A stretch of 64,000 bases of DNA from Luteibacter pinisoli (GCF_006385595.1 NZ_CP041046.1:2046001-2110000); one strand, 5' to 3'; counted from the stretch's first letter, positions 1 to 8,465 are shown. Made by a program: numbers and translations. Notes: generated by a model not told the origin, from the sequence alone.

Positions 1-175
1 TTGCATTGGCGTCGGTGGGGGCCGGCTGCGTCGTCGGCTGGCTCGGGTTCTGGGCCTGCTCCTGCGCCTGGAGGGCGCCGGACGCGAGCAGCAGGGTCAT
101 GGCGCACGCGGTCGCCAACGGGCGGTGGCGGGTGGCAGGCACGGCGAGGCCGCGCGTCGAATAGCGAAAATTCAT
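1..175 (-). CDS. N-terminal fragment of an exported protein, probably a TonB-dependent receptor
   Basis: Only the first 58 codons are present; the gene runs off the left edge. The reading frame starts at an ATG with GGGGA about 5 bases upstream. The peptide starts MNFRYSTRGLAVPATRHRP, followed by a hydrophobic stretch (residues 22-35, containing MTLLLASGALQAQ) and a Gln/Pro/Thr-rich segment. A long basic N-region, an AxA-type cleavage site and a Q/P-rich linker are typical of Xanthomonadales TonB-dependent receptors before the plug domain. The plug itself is outside the window, so the family is inferred. An autotransporter or another outer-membrane protein is possible. Confidence 0.5.
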   Translation of the reverse strand, partial: MNFRYSTRGLAVPATRHRPLATACAMTLLLASGALQAQEQAQNPSQPTTQPAPTDANA

Positions 176-283
176 GGAGTTCCCCGCGTCTTGTGACGTT
201 ATTTTTAGTGCGTCGAACGCCCCTCGTGCTCGCGGCGGCGAGGATGGGCGAGCGACACACGGCTGTCATCTGGCGGCGCAGCA

Positions 284-308
284 GAAACGTGCGAAACGTT
301 CATGTTTC
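284..308. repeat. GAAACGT direct repeat with overlapping inverted repeat
   Basis: GAAACGT occurs at 284-290 and 293-299, and the second copy also forms GAAAC-N6-GTTTC (293-308). It lies in the 241-base divergent gap (176-416) between the probable receptor gene and the NTF2-like gene. No other clear element was seen in that gap. The site could bind a LacI-type or other dimeric regulator of either gene. Low confidence. Confidence 0.25.
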
Positions 309-416
309 ATCCGTGCACGCGGCGCAAGAAATTGCGACTCACGTCCCAAAAGACACAGGCGCGCCGCACGGGGACGCGGCTAGCATCGGCGACACATCCA
401 CCGGGAGGGGAACCCC

Positions 417-866
417 ATGTCCGTTCGCACGATTGCCGTTGTTGCCTGCCTTCTTGCCGCCGCGCCCGCGATCGCGGCCGAACCCACCGCCGCGGAGAAG
501 GCGGTGCTGGCGCCGTTCCAGGCCTTCCTCGATGGCATGGCGAAATACGACCAGGCGGCGATGCGCGCCACCGTGCAGCCGGAGGGCAGCGTGGCGCTGC
601 TGCGCAAGGATAAGGTGATGCGCAACACACTTTCCGGCTTCATCGACCACATCAAGCCGGGCAAGGACCAGATCGAAGAGCGGATCTACGATCCGCTGGT
701 TCGCATCGACGACAACCTGGCCATCATCTGGACGCGCTACGACTTCCGCCTCAACGGCAAGGTCGTGCATTGCGGCACGGACCTCGTCCATCTGGTGCGT
801 GCGGACGGCAAGTGGGTCATCGCGGGGATCGCGGACAACAGCCGCGACGATTGTCCCGCGGCATAA
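417..866 (+). CDS. Exported NTF2/SnoaL-like protein
   Basis: A 149-residue protein with a clear Sec signal peptide (MSVRTIAVVACLLAAAPAIAA, cleavage near residue 21). The mature part resembles the nuclear-transport-factor-2/SnoaL-like (DUF4440-type) cone fold: an N-terminal helix (AFLDGMAKYDQAAMRAT) followed by strands ending in a KVVHCGTDLVHLVRADGKW-like core. Such proteins are small periplasmic ligand-binding or ketosteroid-isomerase-like enzymes; the substrate cannot be told. A strong GGGAGGGG Shine-Dalgarno lies at 402-409. It is transcribed alone and converges on the hydrolase gene to the right. Confidence 0.65.
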   Translation: MSVRTIAVVACLLAAAPAIAAEPTAAEKAVLAPFQAFLDGMAKYDQAAMRATVQPEGSVALLRKDKVMRNTLSGFIDHIKPGKDQIEERIYDPLVRIDDNLAIIWTRYDFRLNGKVVHCGTDLVHLVRADGKWVIAGIADNSRDDCPAA

Positions 867-900
867 CCGCGAGGCGCTCGCGCGCTAACGGATCACGCCA

Positions 901-1947
901 TCACATGTGGTCCACGTCGACAATGGCCTGCACGAAGGCCTCCGGCGCCTCCTGAGGGAGGTTATGGCCGATGCCGCCGGTGATGTTGCGGTGCTCGTAC
1001 TTGCCGGTGAACTTGGCCTTGTACGCGGACGGATCCGGATGCGGCGCACCGTTGGCGTCGCCTTCCATGGTGATGGTGGGGATGCCGATGGTCGGGCCGG
1101 TGGCGAGCTTCGCCTCATCGTCGGCGTACTTTGCCTCACCCTCGGCCAGGTCCATGCGCCACCGGTAGTTATGGATGGTGATGGCCACGTGGTCCGGGTT
1201 GTCGAACGCGGCCGCCGTGCGATCGAAGGTCGCATCGTCGAAGTGCCATTGCGGCGACGCCAGCTGCCAGATCTGCTTGTTGAAGTCGTGGCGGTTCTGC
1301 TCGTAGCCGAGGCGACCGCGCTCCGTGGCGAAGTAGAACTGGTACCACCATTGCAGCTCGGCCTTCGGCGGCAGGGGTTTCTTACCGGCCTCCTGGCTGC
1401 CGATCAGGTAGCCGCTCACCGACACCAGCGCCTTGCAACGCTGCGGCCACAGCACGGCCATGATGTCCGCCGTGCGCGCGCCCCAGTCAAAGCCCGCGAC
1501 AATGGCTTTCTTGATCTTCAACGCGTCGAGCAGAGCAATGGCGTCCGCCGCGATGGCCGAGGGCTGGCCGTTGCGCATCGTTCCCTCATCAAGGAACCGC
1601 GTGGAACCGTAGCCACGCAGGAAGGGCACGATGACCCGGTAGCCCTTGGCTACGAGGGCAGGAGCGACGTCGGCAAAGGCGTAGATGTCATAAGGCCAGC
1701 CGTGCAGGAGCAGCACCGCCGGGTGTTTCGACTTGCCCATGTCGATGTAACCGACATCGAGCACGCCGGCATGGATCTGCTTCACCGGGCCAAACGTCGC
1801 CGGGGTCGGAGGCGCGGCATGCGCGCCCGTCGCCGCGAGTACCGATGACGACGACGCAACGGCCTGCGGGCCAACCAGTGCCACGGCAATCGACGTGCCG
1901 GCCATGGCGAGGAAATGCCTGCGTAGAGGGTCCGTATCGATCTGCAT
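901..1947 (-). CDS. Tat-exported alpha/beta hydrolase, epoxide-hydrolase/dehalogenase-like
   Basis: 348 residues. The N-terminus carries a twin-arginine-like signal (DPLRRHFLAMAG, residues 6-17) before a hydrophobic stretch and an Ala-rich cleavage region near residue 45, so the enzyme should act in the periplasm. The alpha/beta-hydrolase core shows the oxyanion motif LHGWPYD (81-87), the nucleophile elbow GFDWGA with Asp154, and a C-terminal catalytic-type His328 in IGHNLPQ. An aspartate nucleophile points to the epoxide hydrolase/haloalkane dehalogenase branch rather than esterases. The ATG at 1947 is preferred to an upstream start at 1989 because it places the Tat motif at the usual distance and follows a GGAAA sequence. 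The substrate is unknown. Confidence 0.75.
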   Translation of the reverse strand: MQIDTDPLRRHFLAMAGTSIAVALVGPQAVASSSSVLAATGAHAAPPTPATFGPVKQIHAGVLDVGYIDMGKSKHPAVLLLHGWPYDIYAFADVAPALVAKGYRVIVPFLRGYGSTRFLDEGTMRNGQPSAIAADAIALLDALKIKKAIVAGFDWGARTADIMAVLWPQRCKALVSVSGYLIGSQEAGKKPLPPKAELQWWYQFYFATERGRLGYEQNRHDFNKQIWQLASPQWHFDDATFDRTAAAFDNPDHVAITIHNYRWRMDLAEGEAKYADDEAKLATGPTIGIPTITMEGDANGAPHPDPSAYKAKFTGKYEHRNITGGIGHNLPQEAPEAFVQAIVDVDHM

Positions 1948-2123
1948 AAAAGGTTTCCAGGAACGGGATGGTGACTGTGGCGGGAGCATGCACCCGCTAA
2001 CTTTCCGTGGCTTGGACTAGCCTGCCGTCGCGTCGTTTCCAGATCGAATCTTTAGCGCGCACTTAACCCAAACGTCACGGAAGCGGGCGCGATATCGGTG
2101 GGTCCTACGGCGGGAGAGCTTGC

Positions 2124-2360
2124 ATGCCCATCGTCACCATCCAGATCACCCGCGAAGGTTCCGGCGACGGGCGCGACAGCGTCACCGAGCAGGAGAAGGC
2201 CGAGTTGATCAAGGGCGCCAGCGAGCTGCTGCTGCGCGTACTGCACAAGCCGCTGGTGTCCACCTTTGTCGTGATCCAGGAAGTACCGCTCGAAAACTGG
2301 GGCTGGGGCGGACTACCCGCCCTGGAATTCCGCCGGCAACACCCGGATGGCCTGAAATGA
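2124..2360 (+). CDS. 4-oxalocrotonate tautomerase family protein
   Basis: 78 residues. The chain begins MPIVTIQIT, so removal of Met exposes Pro1, the catalytic base of the tautomerase superfamily. Family features include EQEKAELIKGASELLL and a VVIQEVPLENWGWGG segment that resembles the conserved strand/turn. A GGGAGA Shine-Dalgarno precedes the ATG. Its stop codon overlaps the start of the exported crotonase-like gene (ATGA), so the two are translationally coupled. Substrate unknown; ketonization of unsaturated 2-oxo acids is the usual reaction. The tautomerase itself has no export signal. Confidence 0.8.
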   Translation: MPIVTIQITREGSGDGRDSVTEQEKAELIKGASELLLRVLHKPLVSTFVVIQEVPLENWGWGGLPALEFRRQHPDGLK

Positions 2361-3295
2361 TGAAAGCGACCCTCCTTGCCTCGGCGTTCGTCGCCGCAGG
2401 CCTCATGGCGTTTACCCCCGCGTTTGCCGAGAAGGCACCGGATGCACCCAAGGGCAACCAGCCGTCGAAGGACGAAATCAAGGTGGTGAAGGTGACGCCG
2501 GAGTACTGGCGCGTGGTCATCGACCATCCTCCCTTCAACATCTTCGGGCCGGAGACGATTCCGCAGTTGAACAAGGTGATCACGGCGCTCGAGACCGACC
2601 CGAAGGTGCGCGTCGTGGTGTTCGAGAGCGCCGTGCCCGGCTTCTTCCTGACCCACTACGACTTCGTACCGGCATTGACCGACACCACGAGCATGAAGAA
2701 CGGCAGCACCGGCCTGCCACCGCTGCCGGACATGCTCGTGCGGCTGAGCAAGGCGCCGGTGGTCTCCATCGTGAAGGTGCGCGGACGCGCGACGGGCGTT
2801 GGCAGCGAGCTCTCGCTGGCCAGTGACATGCGCTTTGCCAGCCGCGAAAAGGCCTTGTTCTCACAATGGGAAATCGGCGCCGCGCTGGTGCCAGGCGGCG
2901 GCCCCATGGCACGCCTGCCGCGCATGATGGGCCGCGGCCGTGCACTCGAAGTCGTCCTCACCGGCGACGACATCAATGGCGATCTGGCCGAGCGCTACGG
3001 CTACGTCAATCGCTCCTTGCCCGATGCCCAGCTGGACGACTTCGTCGACAAGCTGGCCCGGCGCATCTCGCGTTTCGACAAGCAGTCGCTCGCCGATATC
3101 AAGAACCTGGTCAACGAAAACAGCCTGCCGCCCGACAAGGAAATCGGCGCGGGATGGGATGCCTTCATCACGTCGGTGAAGCGGCCGCAGGCGCAGAAGA
3201 ACATCAAGACGCTGATGGACGATGGCCTGCAGGTGAAGCCGGACGTTGAGGTACGCCTGCCGTACTACACCGGAAAACTGGACCCCGTGCCGTAG
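2357..3295 (+). CDS. Exported enoyl-CoA hydratase/isomerase (crotonase-fold) protein
   Basis: 312 residues from the ATG that overlaps the upstream tautomerase stop; a second in-frame ATG at 2360 is equally possible. The first 25 residues form a clear Sec signal peptide ending AFTPAFAEK. The rest is crotonase fold: DHPPFNIFG, a strand LETDPKVRVVVFES, then the oxyanion-hole region RATGVGSELSLASDMRFA (about 145-165) and WEIGAALVPGGGPM, matching the position of the catalytic loop in enoyl-CoA hydratases. Crotonases use acyl-CoA in the cytoplasm, so an exported member is unusual and its substrate is unlikely to be a CoA ester. Its pairing with a tautomerase suggests a shared small-molecule pathway. 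Confidence 0.75.
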   Translation: MMKATLLASAFVAAGLMAFTPAFAEKAPDAPKGNQPSKDEIKVVKVTPEYWRVVIDHPPFNIFGPETIPQLNKVITALETDPKVRVVVFESAVPGFFLTHYDFVPALTDTTSMKNGSTGLPPLPDMLVRLSKAPVVSIVKVRGRATGVGSELSLASDMRFASREKALFSQWEIGAALVPGGGPMARLPRMMGRGRALEVVLTGDDINGDLAERYGYVNRSLPDAQLDDFVDKLARRISRFDKQSLADIKNLVNENSLPPDKEIGAGWDAFITSVKRPQAQKNIKTLMDDGLQVKPDVEVRLPYYTGKLDPVP

Positions 3296-3363
3296 AAACA
3301 CTTAGTCCACGTTGCCGGAAACGCTGTGTAATATTGGCGGAACGGCCAAATGGGGAGCCGCCG

Positions 3364-4323
3364 ATGAATTCCGCCGCGCAAGCGTTGCAGACGCTTCAAC
3401 TCCGCACCATTGCCGCGATTGGCAATGTGTTCGAAACCTCGTCCGTGGTGGGCCGCTACAGCACGGTGACCTTCAGCCAGAACGATGCCGGTCACGTGAG
3501 TTACGGACGGGCACAGGTCAGTCTGAAGAGCGGTAACCTCGGACGCCTGCTGCAGGCCTACGTCACGGCGGCGGGCGCTGCGTACGTCACCGCCATCCAG
3601 CCTTACGTGCCGCGTGCATTGGCGTTGGACGTGGGGCTCGATACGGATAGGTATTTCCAGAACCTGTTGCGCGCGGCGGCGGATGACAGCGTGATGCGCG
3701 CCGTCCAGGATGCGTACTTCGACGCCAACTACCTGATGCCTGCCGTCGATACCGCGGCGCGGCTCGGCATCCACAGCGCCCTCGGGGCGGCCGTGGTCTA
3801 CGACAGCTACGTGCAGGGAAGCTTTCCGGCGATTCGCGCGCTCACCGATGCGGCGGTCGGCGGCATGCCGGGCACGGACGAGCACCGATGGGTGGCCGCG
3901 TACGTCGCCCAGCGTCGCAACTGGCTGCTCTCGCGCAGGGGCGACCTGGCGACGTCCGTGTACCGCATGGACGCCTTCCAGGCGATGATCCAGATGAACC
4001 TGTGGAACCTCGACCTGCCGATGGTCGTCCGTGGGCAGGAGATTTCCAGCACGACGCTTAGCGCGCCGCCGCCGGACTGCTTCAACAACGACCACCCGCC
4101 AGGCAGCCGCCCGCTAGCCTGGACCGCCGGTGGCTCCGTCCTGCGTGGCCTCGACGTCCGCCATCTCCAGGTCGGCCTGTCGCAGACGCTGCCTACGGTG
4201 ACGGCGGACGGTGTGTTCGGCCCGGGCACCCGCGATGCGCTGAAGGCCTACCAAAGCGCTAATCACCTGCCGGCGACCGGCTCGGCCGACGCCGCGCTGG
4301 TGCTCGCAGTTGCCAGACCCTGA
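3364..4323 (+). CDS. GH46-like chitosanase with C-terminal peptidoglycan-binding domain
   Basis: 319 residues, started at the ATG 8 bases after GGGGAG rather than the ATG at 3334. Residues 10-230 resemble family 46 glycoside hydrolases. Glu24 (NVFETSS) and Asp41 (SQNDAGHVSYG) sit almost exactly where the catalytic Glu22 and Asp40 lie in the Streptomyces N174 chitosanase, and DEHRWVAAYVAQRRNWL matches a later conserved helix. Residues about 255-315 form a PG_binding_1 domain (LRGLDVRHLQVGL...DGVFGPGTRDALKAYQ). The protein would cut chitosan or a related cell-wall glycan. No Sec or Tat signal is visible, so export by another route or lysis-linked release must be assumed. Confidence 0.65.
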   Translation: MNSAAQALQTLQLRTIAAIGNVFETSSVVGRYSTVTFSQNDAGHVSYGRAQVSLKSGNLGRLLQAYVTAAGAAYVTAIQPYVPRALALDVGLDTDRYFQNLLRAAADDSVMRAVQDAYFDANYLMPAVDTAARLGIHSALGAAVVYDSYVQGSFPAIRALTDAAVGGMPGTDEHRWVAAYVAQRRNWLLSRRGDLATSVYRMDAFQAMIQMNLWNLDLPMVVRGQEISSTTLSAPPPDCFNNDHPPGSRPLAWTAGGSVLRGLDVRHLQVGLSQTLPTVTADGVFGPGTRDALKAYQSANHLPATGSADAALVLAVARP

Positions 4324-4330
4324 CAGGGGC

Positions 4331-4972
4331 TCAGGTCGGCCAGCCGTTGCCCAGGATGCAGTGCACGAAGTCCGTGCGGTGGAAGTGCGGTTCCTTGTGC
4401 GCCATGACATCGGCCTTGACGTTGCCAAAGGTGGTTTCCGGCTTGTTGCGCACGCCGTTGTAGAACGCATCGATGATGCCTTCCTTGAAGGCCGGGCCAC
4501 GCGGATGGGCGAGGGCTACCTCGTGGCGGTCGTGCACGTGCACCGTGTCGAAGCCCAGGCCGAGGACGTCCATTTCAACGCCCGCGGTGAGCAGCGCGAT
4601 CTCCGGCTTCATGTGCAGGGGGATGCCCGGCGTGGTGTGCAGGGCGATGGAGGCCCACACGGTATCGACTTCCGCCGGGCTGATGCCGCGGGCGAGCAGG
4701 AAGTCGCGGGCGGTGTTGGCGCCGTCGACTTCGAAGCGCTCGGTCTTGCTGGAGTACGCCGGGACCAGGCCCATGTCATGGAACATCGCGCCCGCATAGA
4801 GCAGTTCGGGGTCGAAGTTCAGGCCTTTGGCCTTGCCAGTGAGGGCGCCGAAGAAGAACACGCGGCGGGAGTGGTGGTAGAGCAGTTCGCTCTCGGTATC
4901 GCGGACCAGCTGGGTGATCTCGCGGGCAAGCGCGCTATCGGGAACAACGATGCCGGCAATGGACGTGGTCAT
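4331..4972 (-). CDS. HD-domain metal-dependent hydrolase (cyanamide-hydratase-like)
   Basis: 213 residues, cytoplasmic. The HD superfamily metal site is visible: His33/34 (LYHHSRRV), the His65-Asp66 pair (MFHDMGL) and a later His112 (ALHTTPG). The spacing and LYAGAMFHDMGLV context resemble the cyanamide hydratase/HD-phosphohydrolase branch, but the substrate is not predictable. The Shine-Dalgarno GAGGG lies inside a 10-bp-stem inverted repeat just before the ATG (see 4974-5006), and a second palindrome lies further upstream, so this gene looks tightly regulated. It is convergent with the chitosanase gene. Confidence 0.75.
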   Translation of the reverse strand: MTTSIAGIVVPDSALAREITQLVRDTESELLYHHSRRVFFFGALTGKAKGLNFDPELLYAGAMFHDMGLVPAYSSKTERFEVDGANTARDFLLARGISPAEVDTVWASIALHTTPGIPLHMKPEIALLTAGVEMDVLGLGFDTVHVHDRHEVALAHPRGPAFKEGIIDAFYNGVRNKPETTFGNVKADVMAHKEPHFHRTDFVHCILGNGWPT

Positions 4973-4973
4973 G

Positions 4974-5006
4974 ATGGAGCCCTCTGGGTGGTTTCAAGGG
5001 CTCCAT
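4974..5006 (-). promoter_or_regulatory. Inverted repeat covering the ribosome-binding site of the HD gene
   Basis: Perfect 10-base arms ATGGAGCCCT (4974-4983) and AGGGCTCCAT (4997-5006) with a 13-base spacer. On the minus strand the proximal arm contains the AGGG/GAGGG Shine-Dalgarno and ends 1-2 bases before the ATG at 4972. In RNA it would form a strong hairpin hiding the ribosome-binding site; in DNA it could be an operator. Confidence 0.55.
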
Positions 5007-5025
5007 TTCACCGCTGGGCGAGGGC

Positions 5026-5058
5026 GGCCGGATACGATCCGAAGTATCATATCCGGCC
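5026..5058. promoter_or_regulatory. 33-bp palindrome, probable operator or terminator
   Basis: GGCCGGATA (5026-5034) and TATCCGGCC (5050-5058) are perfect 9-base arms with a 15-base spacer; an alternative inner repeat GATAC-N8-GTATC (5031-5048) is nested in it. It sits in the gap between the alpha/beta hydrolase stop (5101) and the HD gene start (4972), both minus strand. A TATGAT sequence (minus strand) lies inside. No T-run follows, which favours an operator over a terminator. Confidence 0.45.
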
Positions 5059-5100
5059 AATGCGGTGCCGAAGCGGACGCCGCCGCGGCATACCGCCCGG

Positions 5101-5991
<891 letters not shown>

Positions 5992-6068
5992 CGTAGGGTC
6001 TCCGTTCAAAGCCTTGGTGGGTGTGGCTTAGTCTGGGAAGACAGCGGCTTGACGGGAACGAGGCGGGC

Positions 6069-6085
6069 CGCAATTGACTATTGCG
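6069..6085. promoter_or_regulatory. Inverted repeat upstream of alpha/beta hydrolase
   Basis: CGCAAT-TGACT-ATTGCG, perfect 6-base arms, about 78 bases upstream of the hydrolase start and just after the VOC gene stop. It could be an operator or a weak hairpin. Confidence 0.25.
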
Positions 6086-6094
6086 CGGGGCGGC

Positions 6095-6583
6095 TTAGTC
6101 CCACAGGCGGCCAGGCAATCGCTCGGTGATCTCCTGCACGATCCACTCGTTGCCGTCGGGGTCGTTGAACGACACGAACGAGCCGTAGCTCTTGCGCTGC
6201 GGGTTTGGTCCGCTCACCCGGTTGTGGTTGCCGCCGTGGTGGAAGAGGCCGTCCGCATCGTGGAATACGTCGCTGGTCTCGATGCCGCGGCGGTTGAGTT
6301 CTTCACGTACCGCGACCACGTCGCGAGCGACGAGATGCAGCCCGCGAACAGAGCCGGCTGTTGCGCCGGTCATCTTGTCGCCGAACATCACCGAGCAGTG
6401 CGATTGTGGCGGGGTGAACTGGATCACCCGGAAGCCCTTGTCGTTGGCGAAGTCAGCGTCGAGGCGCCAGCCGAGCTGGCTGTAAAACGCCTTCGCCCGC
6501 TCCACGTCGGAGACCGGGATCACCACGATCTCTAACGTCAGCGGGAAGGGAAAGGGCGCGTGGTTGGCCGGCGTCGTGGTCAT
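6095..6583 (-). CDS. VOC-family (glyoxalase/bleomycin-resistance-like) protein
   Basis: 162 residues; the ATG at 6583 follows GGGAGA, better than the upstream in-frame ATG at 6631. It has two beta-alpha-beta-beta-beta modules of the vicinal-oxygen-chelate fold: LEIVVIPVSDVERAKAFYSQLGW (positions about 14-36) and LHLVARDVVAVREELNRRG, ending in the typical SFNDPDGNEWIVQEI strand whose Glu is a usual metal ligand. The enzymatic reaction cannot be assigned; members include dioxygenases, isomerases and antibiotic-binding proteins. Cytoplasmic. Confidence 0.8.
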   Translation of the reverse strand: MTTTPANHAPFPFPLTLEIVVIPVSDVERAKAFYSQLGWRLDADFANDKGFRVIQFTPPQSHCSVMFGDKMTGATAGSVRGLHLVARDVVAVREELNRRGIETSDVFHDADGLFHHGGNHNRVSGPNPQRKSYGSFVSFNDPDGNEWIVQEITERLPGRLWD

Positions 6584-6617
6584 GGCGGTCTCCCTGGGTG
6601 GAAAACCCCACGATGTC

Positions 6618-6663
6618 CCCGCCGGGCGCACCGCGTCTTGGTGCGGCTTTCCGTCCCGGCGGG
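6618..6663 (-). terminator. Double hairpin downstream of the SDR gene
   Basis: Outer arms CCCGCCGGG (6618-6626) and CCCGGCGGG (6655-6663) are perfect 9-base complements; inner arms CGCACC (6627-6632) and GGTGCG (6640-6645) stack on the left outer arm. It lies 12 bases past the SDR stop on the minus strand. There is no proper U-tract, only a GGGGTTTT about ten bases on, so this is a possible terminator or mRNA-stabilizing hairpin. Confidence 0.4.
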
Positions 6664-6675
6664 AACGCGGGCGAT

Positions 6676-7425
6676 TTACTGCGCGGTGTAGCCGCCATCG
6701 ACAGCGACCACCTGGCCGGTGAGATAGCGGGCCTTGTCACCGGCGAGGAAGACGATGGTCTGCGCGATTTCGTCCACCGAGGCGGCGCGCCGTGCGGGGA
6801 TGGTGCCGAGGAAGCCGTTCTTCGCCTGTTCGTCGTTGCCGACGAAACGATCGAGCATGTCGGTAGCGACGGGGCCCGGTGCCACGGCGTTGACGCGCAC
6901 GCCGATGGCGGCGCCTTCCAGGGCGACCGACTTGGTCATGCCTTCAACCGCGTGCTTGCTGCCCACGTAGACCGATGCACCCGCCATGCCGACATGGCCG
7001 GCAATCGAGGAGACGTTGACGATGGCGCCGGCGCCCTGGCCCTGCATCACCCGCATTTCGTGCTTCATCGAGAGCAGGATGCCGAGGACGTTGGTCGAGA
7101 ACGTGCTTTCGTAGTTCTCCACCGTCTGCTCGGCCACCGGGGCAAGCTGGCCTTCGGTACCGGCGTTGTTGATGGCGATGTCGAGGCGGCCAAAGCGGGC
7201 GACGGCTTGCTCGACCAGGTCGCGAACGTCTGCTTCATGACGGACATCGGCGCGGACGAATTCCGCTTCGACACCGAGGCCACGCAGCTCGACGGCCAGC
7301 GCGTGGCCGGCTTCTTCGCGGCGGCCGCTGACGACGAGGCGGGCGCCTTCGGCGGCGAAAGCGAGCGCCGTGGCGCGGCCGATGCCGGTCAGGGCGCCAG
7401 TGATAAGGACGACAGGGTGATTCAC
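6676..7425 (-). CDS. SDR-family NAD(P)-dependent oxidoreductase
   Basis: 249 residues, classical short-chain dehydrogenase. The cofactor motif is TGALTGIG (9-16), the NAG motif INNAGT (85-90), and the catalytic set Ser140, Tyr153 and Lys157 (YVGSK). The C-terminal LTGQVVAVDGGYTAQ is standard. The substrate is unknown; typical reactions are alcohol/ketone interconversion. The gene is divergent from a LysR regulator across a 122-base gap containing two inverted repeats, the usual arrangement in which the regulator controls the SDR. Confidence 0.85.
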   Translation of the reverse strand: MNHPVVLITGALTGIGRATALAFAAEGARLVVSGRREEAGHALAVELRGLGVEAEFVRADVRHEADVRDLVEQAVARFGRLDIAINNAGTEGQLAPVAEQTVENYESTFSTNVLGILLSMKHEMRVMQGQGAGAIVNVSSIAGHVGMAGASVYVGSKHAVEGMTKSVALEGAAIGVRVNAVAPGPVATDMLDRFVGNDEQAKNGFLGTIPARRAASVDEIAQTIVFLAGDKARYLTGQVVAVDGGYTAQ

Positions 7426-7451
7426 GGTGTTTCTCCAGTGCGAGGTGGGAA

Positions 7452-7481
7452 GGAATCGATGGGTGGACTTTGATCCATTCC
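7452..7481. promoter_or_regulatory. Imperfect inverted repeat in SDR/LysR divergent promoter
   Basis: GGAAT-N-GAT at 7452-7460 mirrors ATC-N-ATTCC at 7473-7481. It lies within the SDR-LysR intergenic region, nearer the SDR start, as expected for a LysR activation or repression site. Confidence 0.35.
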
Positions 7482-7506
7482 TTATGACGCAACTAGACAG
7501 CGACTT

Positions 7507-7523
7507 GGCATATGATTGATGCC
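7507..7523. promoter_or_regulatory. GGCAT-N7-ATGCC inverted repeat in SDR/LysR divergent promoter
   Basis: Perfect 5-base arms and 7-base spacer, 25 bases upstream of the LysR GTG start. Candidate autoregulatory site of the LysR protein. Confidence 0.35.
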
Positions 7524-7547
7524 ACCTAGGAATTAAAGGCGGGCATC

Positions 7548-8465
7548 GTGGACAAGCTGCAGGCCATGCAAACCTTCGTCCGGGTGGTGGAGGCGGGGAG
7601 CTTCTCCGCGGTGGCGAAGGAACAGGGCGCCACGCAGAGTGCGGTAAGCAAGCAGGTGGCCGCGCTCGAACGCCAGCTGGGCGCGCGGTTGCTTACGCGG
7701 ACGACGCGCTCACTGGCGCTGACCGATGAAGGCGAGCGCTACTTCGAGAGCGCACGTCGACTCGTCGCGGAAGTGGCCGAAGCGGAAGCCGCGCTCGGCA
7801 CGGGCGAGGAGACGCTGAAAGGGGTGCTACGCGTCGCGTCGTCGGTGGGCTTTGGCCGATTGCGACTCATGCCTGTCGTGCAAGACTTCCTCGCGCAGCA
7901 TCCCGGCCTGCGCGTCGACCTGCGGCTAAGCGATGGCTACATCGACCTGGTGGAACTCGGCATCGATGTGGCCGTGCGCATCGGTGACCTGGCCGACAGC
8001 AGCCTCGTCGCGCGGCGTGTCGGCCATTCGGTGCGCGAAGTGCTTGCACACCGCCGCTACGTGCGCGCGTTGCCGAAGGGCATCAAGGCGCCAGTGCATC
8101 CGGAAGACCTCGCACGGCACAACTGCGTCGTCTACACCGGCAGCGGCATGCGCAGCAGCTGGCGTTTCGTCGCCGGGCCTGGGGCCGCCGAACCGGTAGG
8201 CACGGAACATCGCGTGGCGGTATCCGGCAACCTGCAGACGGACAGCAGCGAGGTGGTTCGCGCGGCGATCCTTGCCGGCATGGGCGTGTGCTACACGCCC
8301 ACCTGGCTGTTCGAAGAAGAAATCGCGCGCGGCGACGTGGTCAAGCTGCTGCCGGACTGGTCGATTCTTTCGCCCATCCACCTCGTGAGCCCGCAGGAAC
8401 GCCGCCATTCCGCGAAGGTGCGTGCCTTCATGGATCATGTCGCGACGGCGTTTGCCGAGGGCTAG
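7548..8465 (+). CDS. LysR-family transcriptional regulator
   Basis: 305 residues from a GTG start preceded by AGGCGGG. The N-terminal winged helix-turn-helix is textbook LysR: MDKLQAMQTFVRVVEAGSF, then SAVAKEQGATQSAVSKQVAALE and LLTRTTRSLALTDEG (about residues 1-60). The rest is the periplasmic-binding-protein-like effector domain of the CrgA/AaeR subgroup (DLVELGIDVAVRIGDLADSSL). It is divergent from the SDR gene and probably controls it and itself. Its stop overlaps by 4 bases, tail to tail, with the next exported protein gene. Confidence 0.9.
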   Translation: MDKLQAMQTFVRVVEAGSFSAVAKEQGATQSAVSKQVAALERQLGARLLTRTTRSLALTDEGERYFESARRLVAEVAEAEAALGTGEETLKGVLRVASSVGFGRLRLMPVVQDFLAQHPGLRVDLRLSDGYIDLVELGIDVAVRIGDLADSSLVARRVGHSVREVLAHRRYVRALPKGIKAPVHPEDLARHNCVVYTGSGMRSSWRFVAGPGAAEPVGTEHRVAVSGNLQTDSSEVVRAAILAGMGVCYTPTWLFEEEIARGDVVKLLPDWSILSPIHLVSPQERRHSAKVRAFMDHVATAFAEG

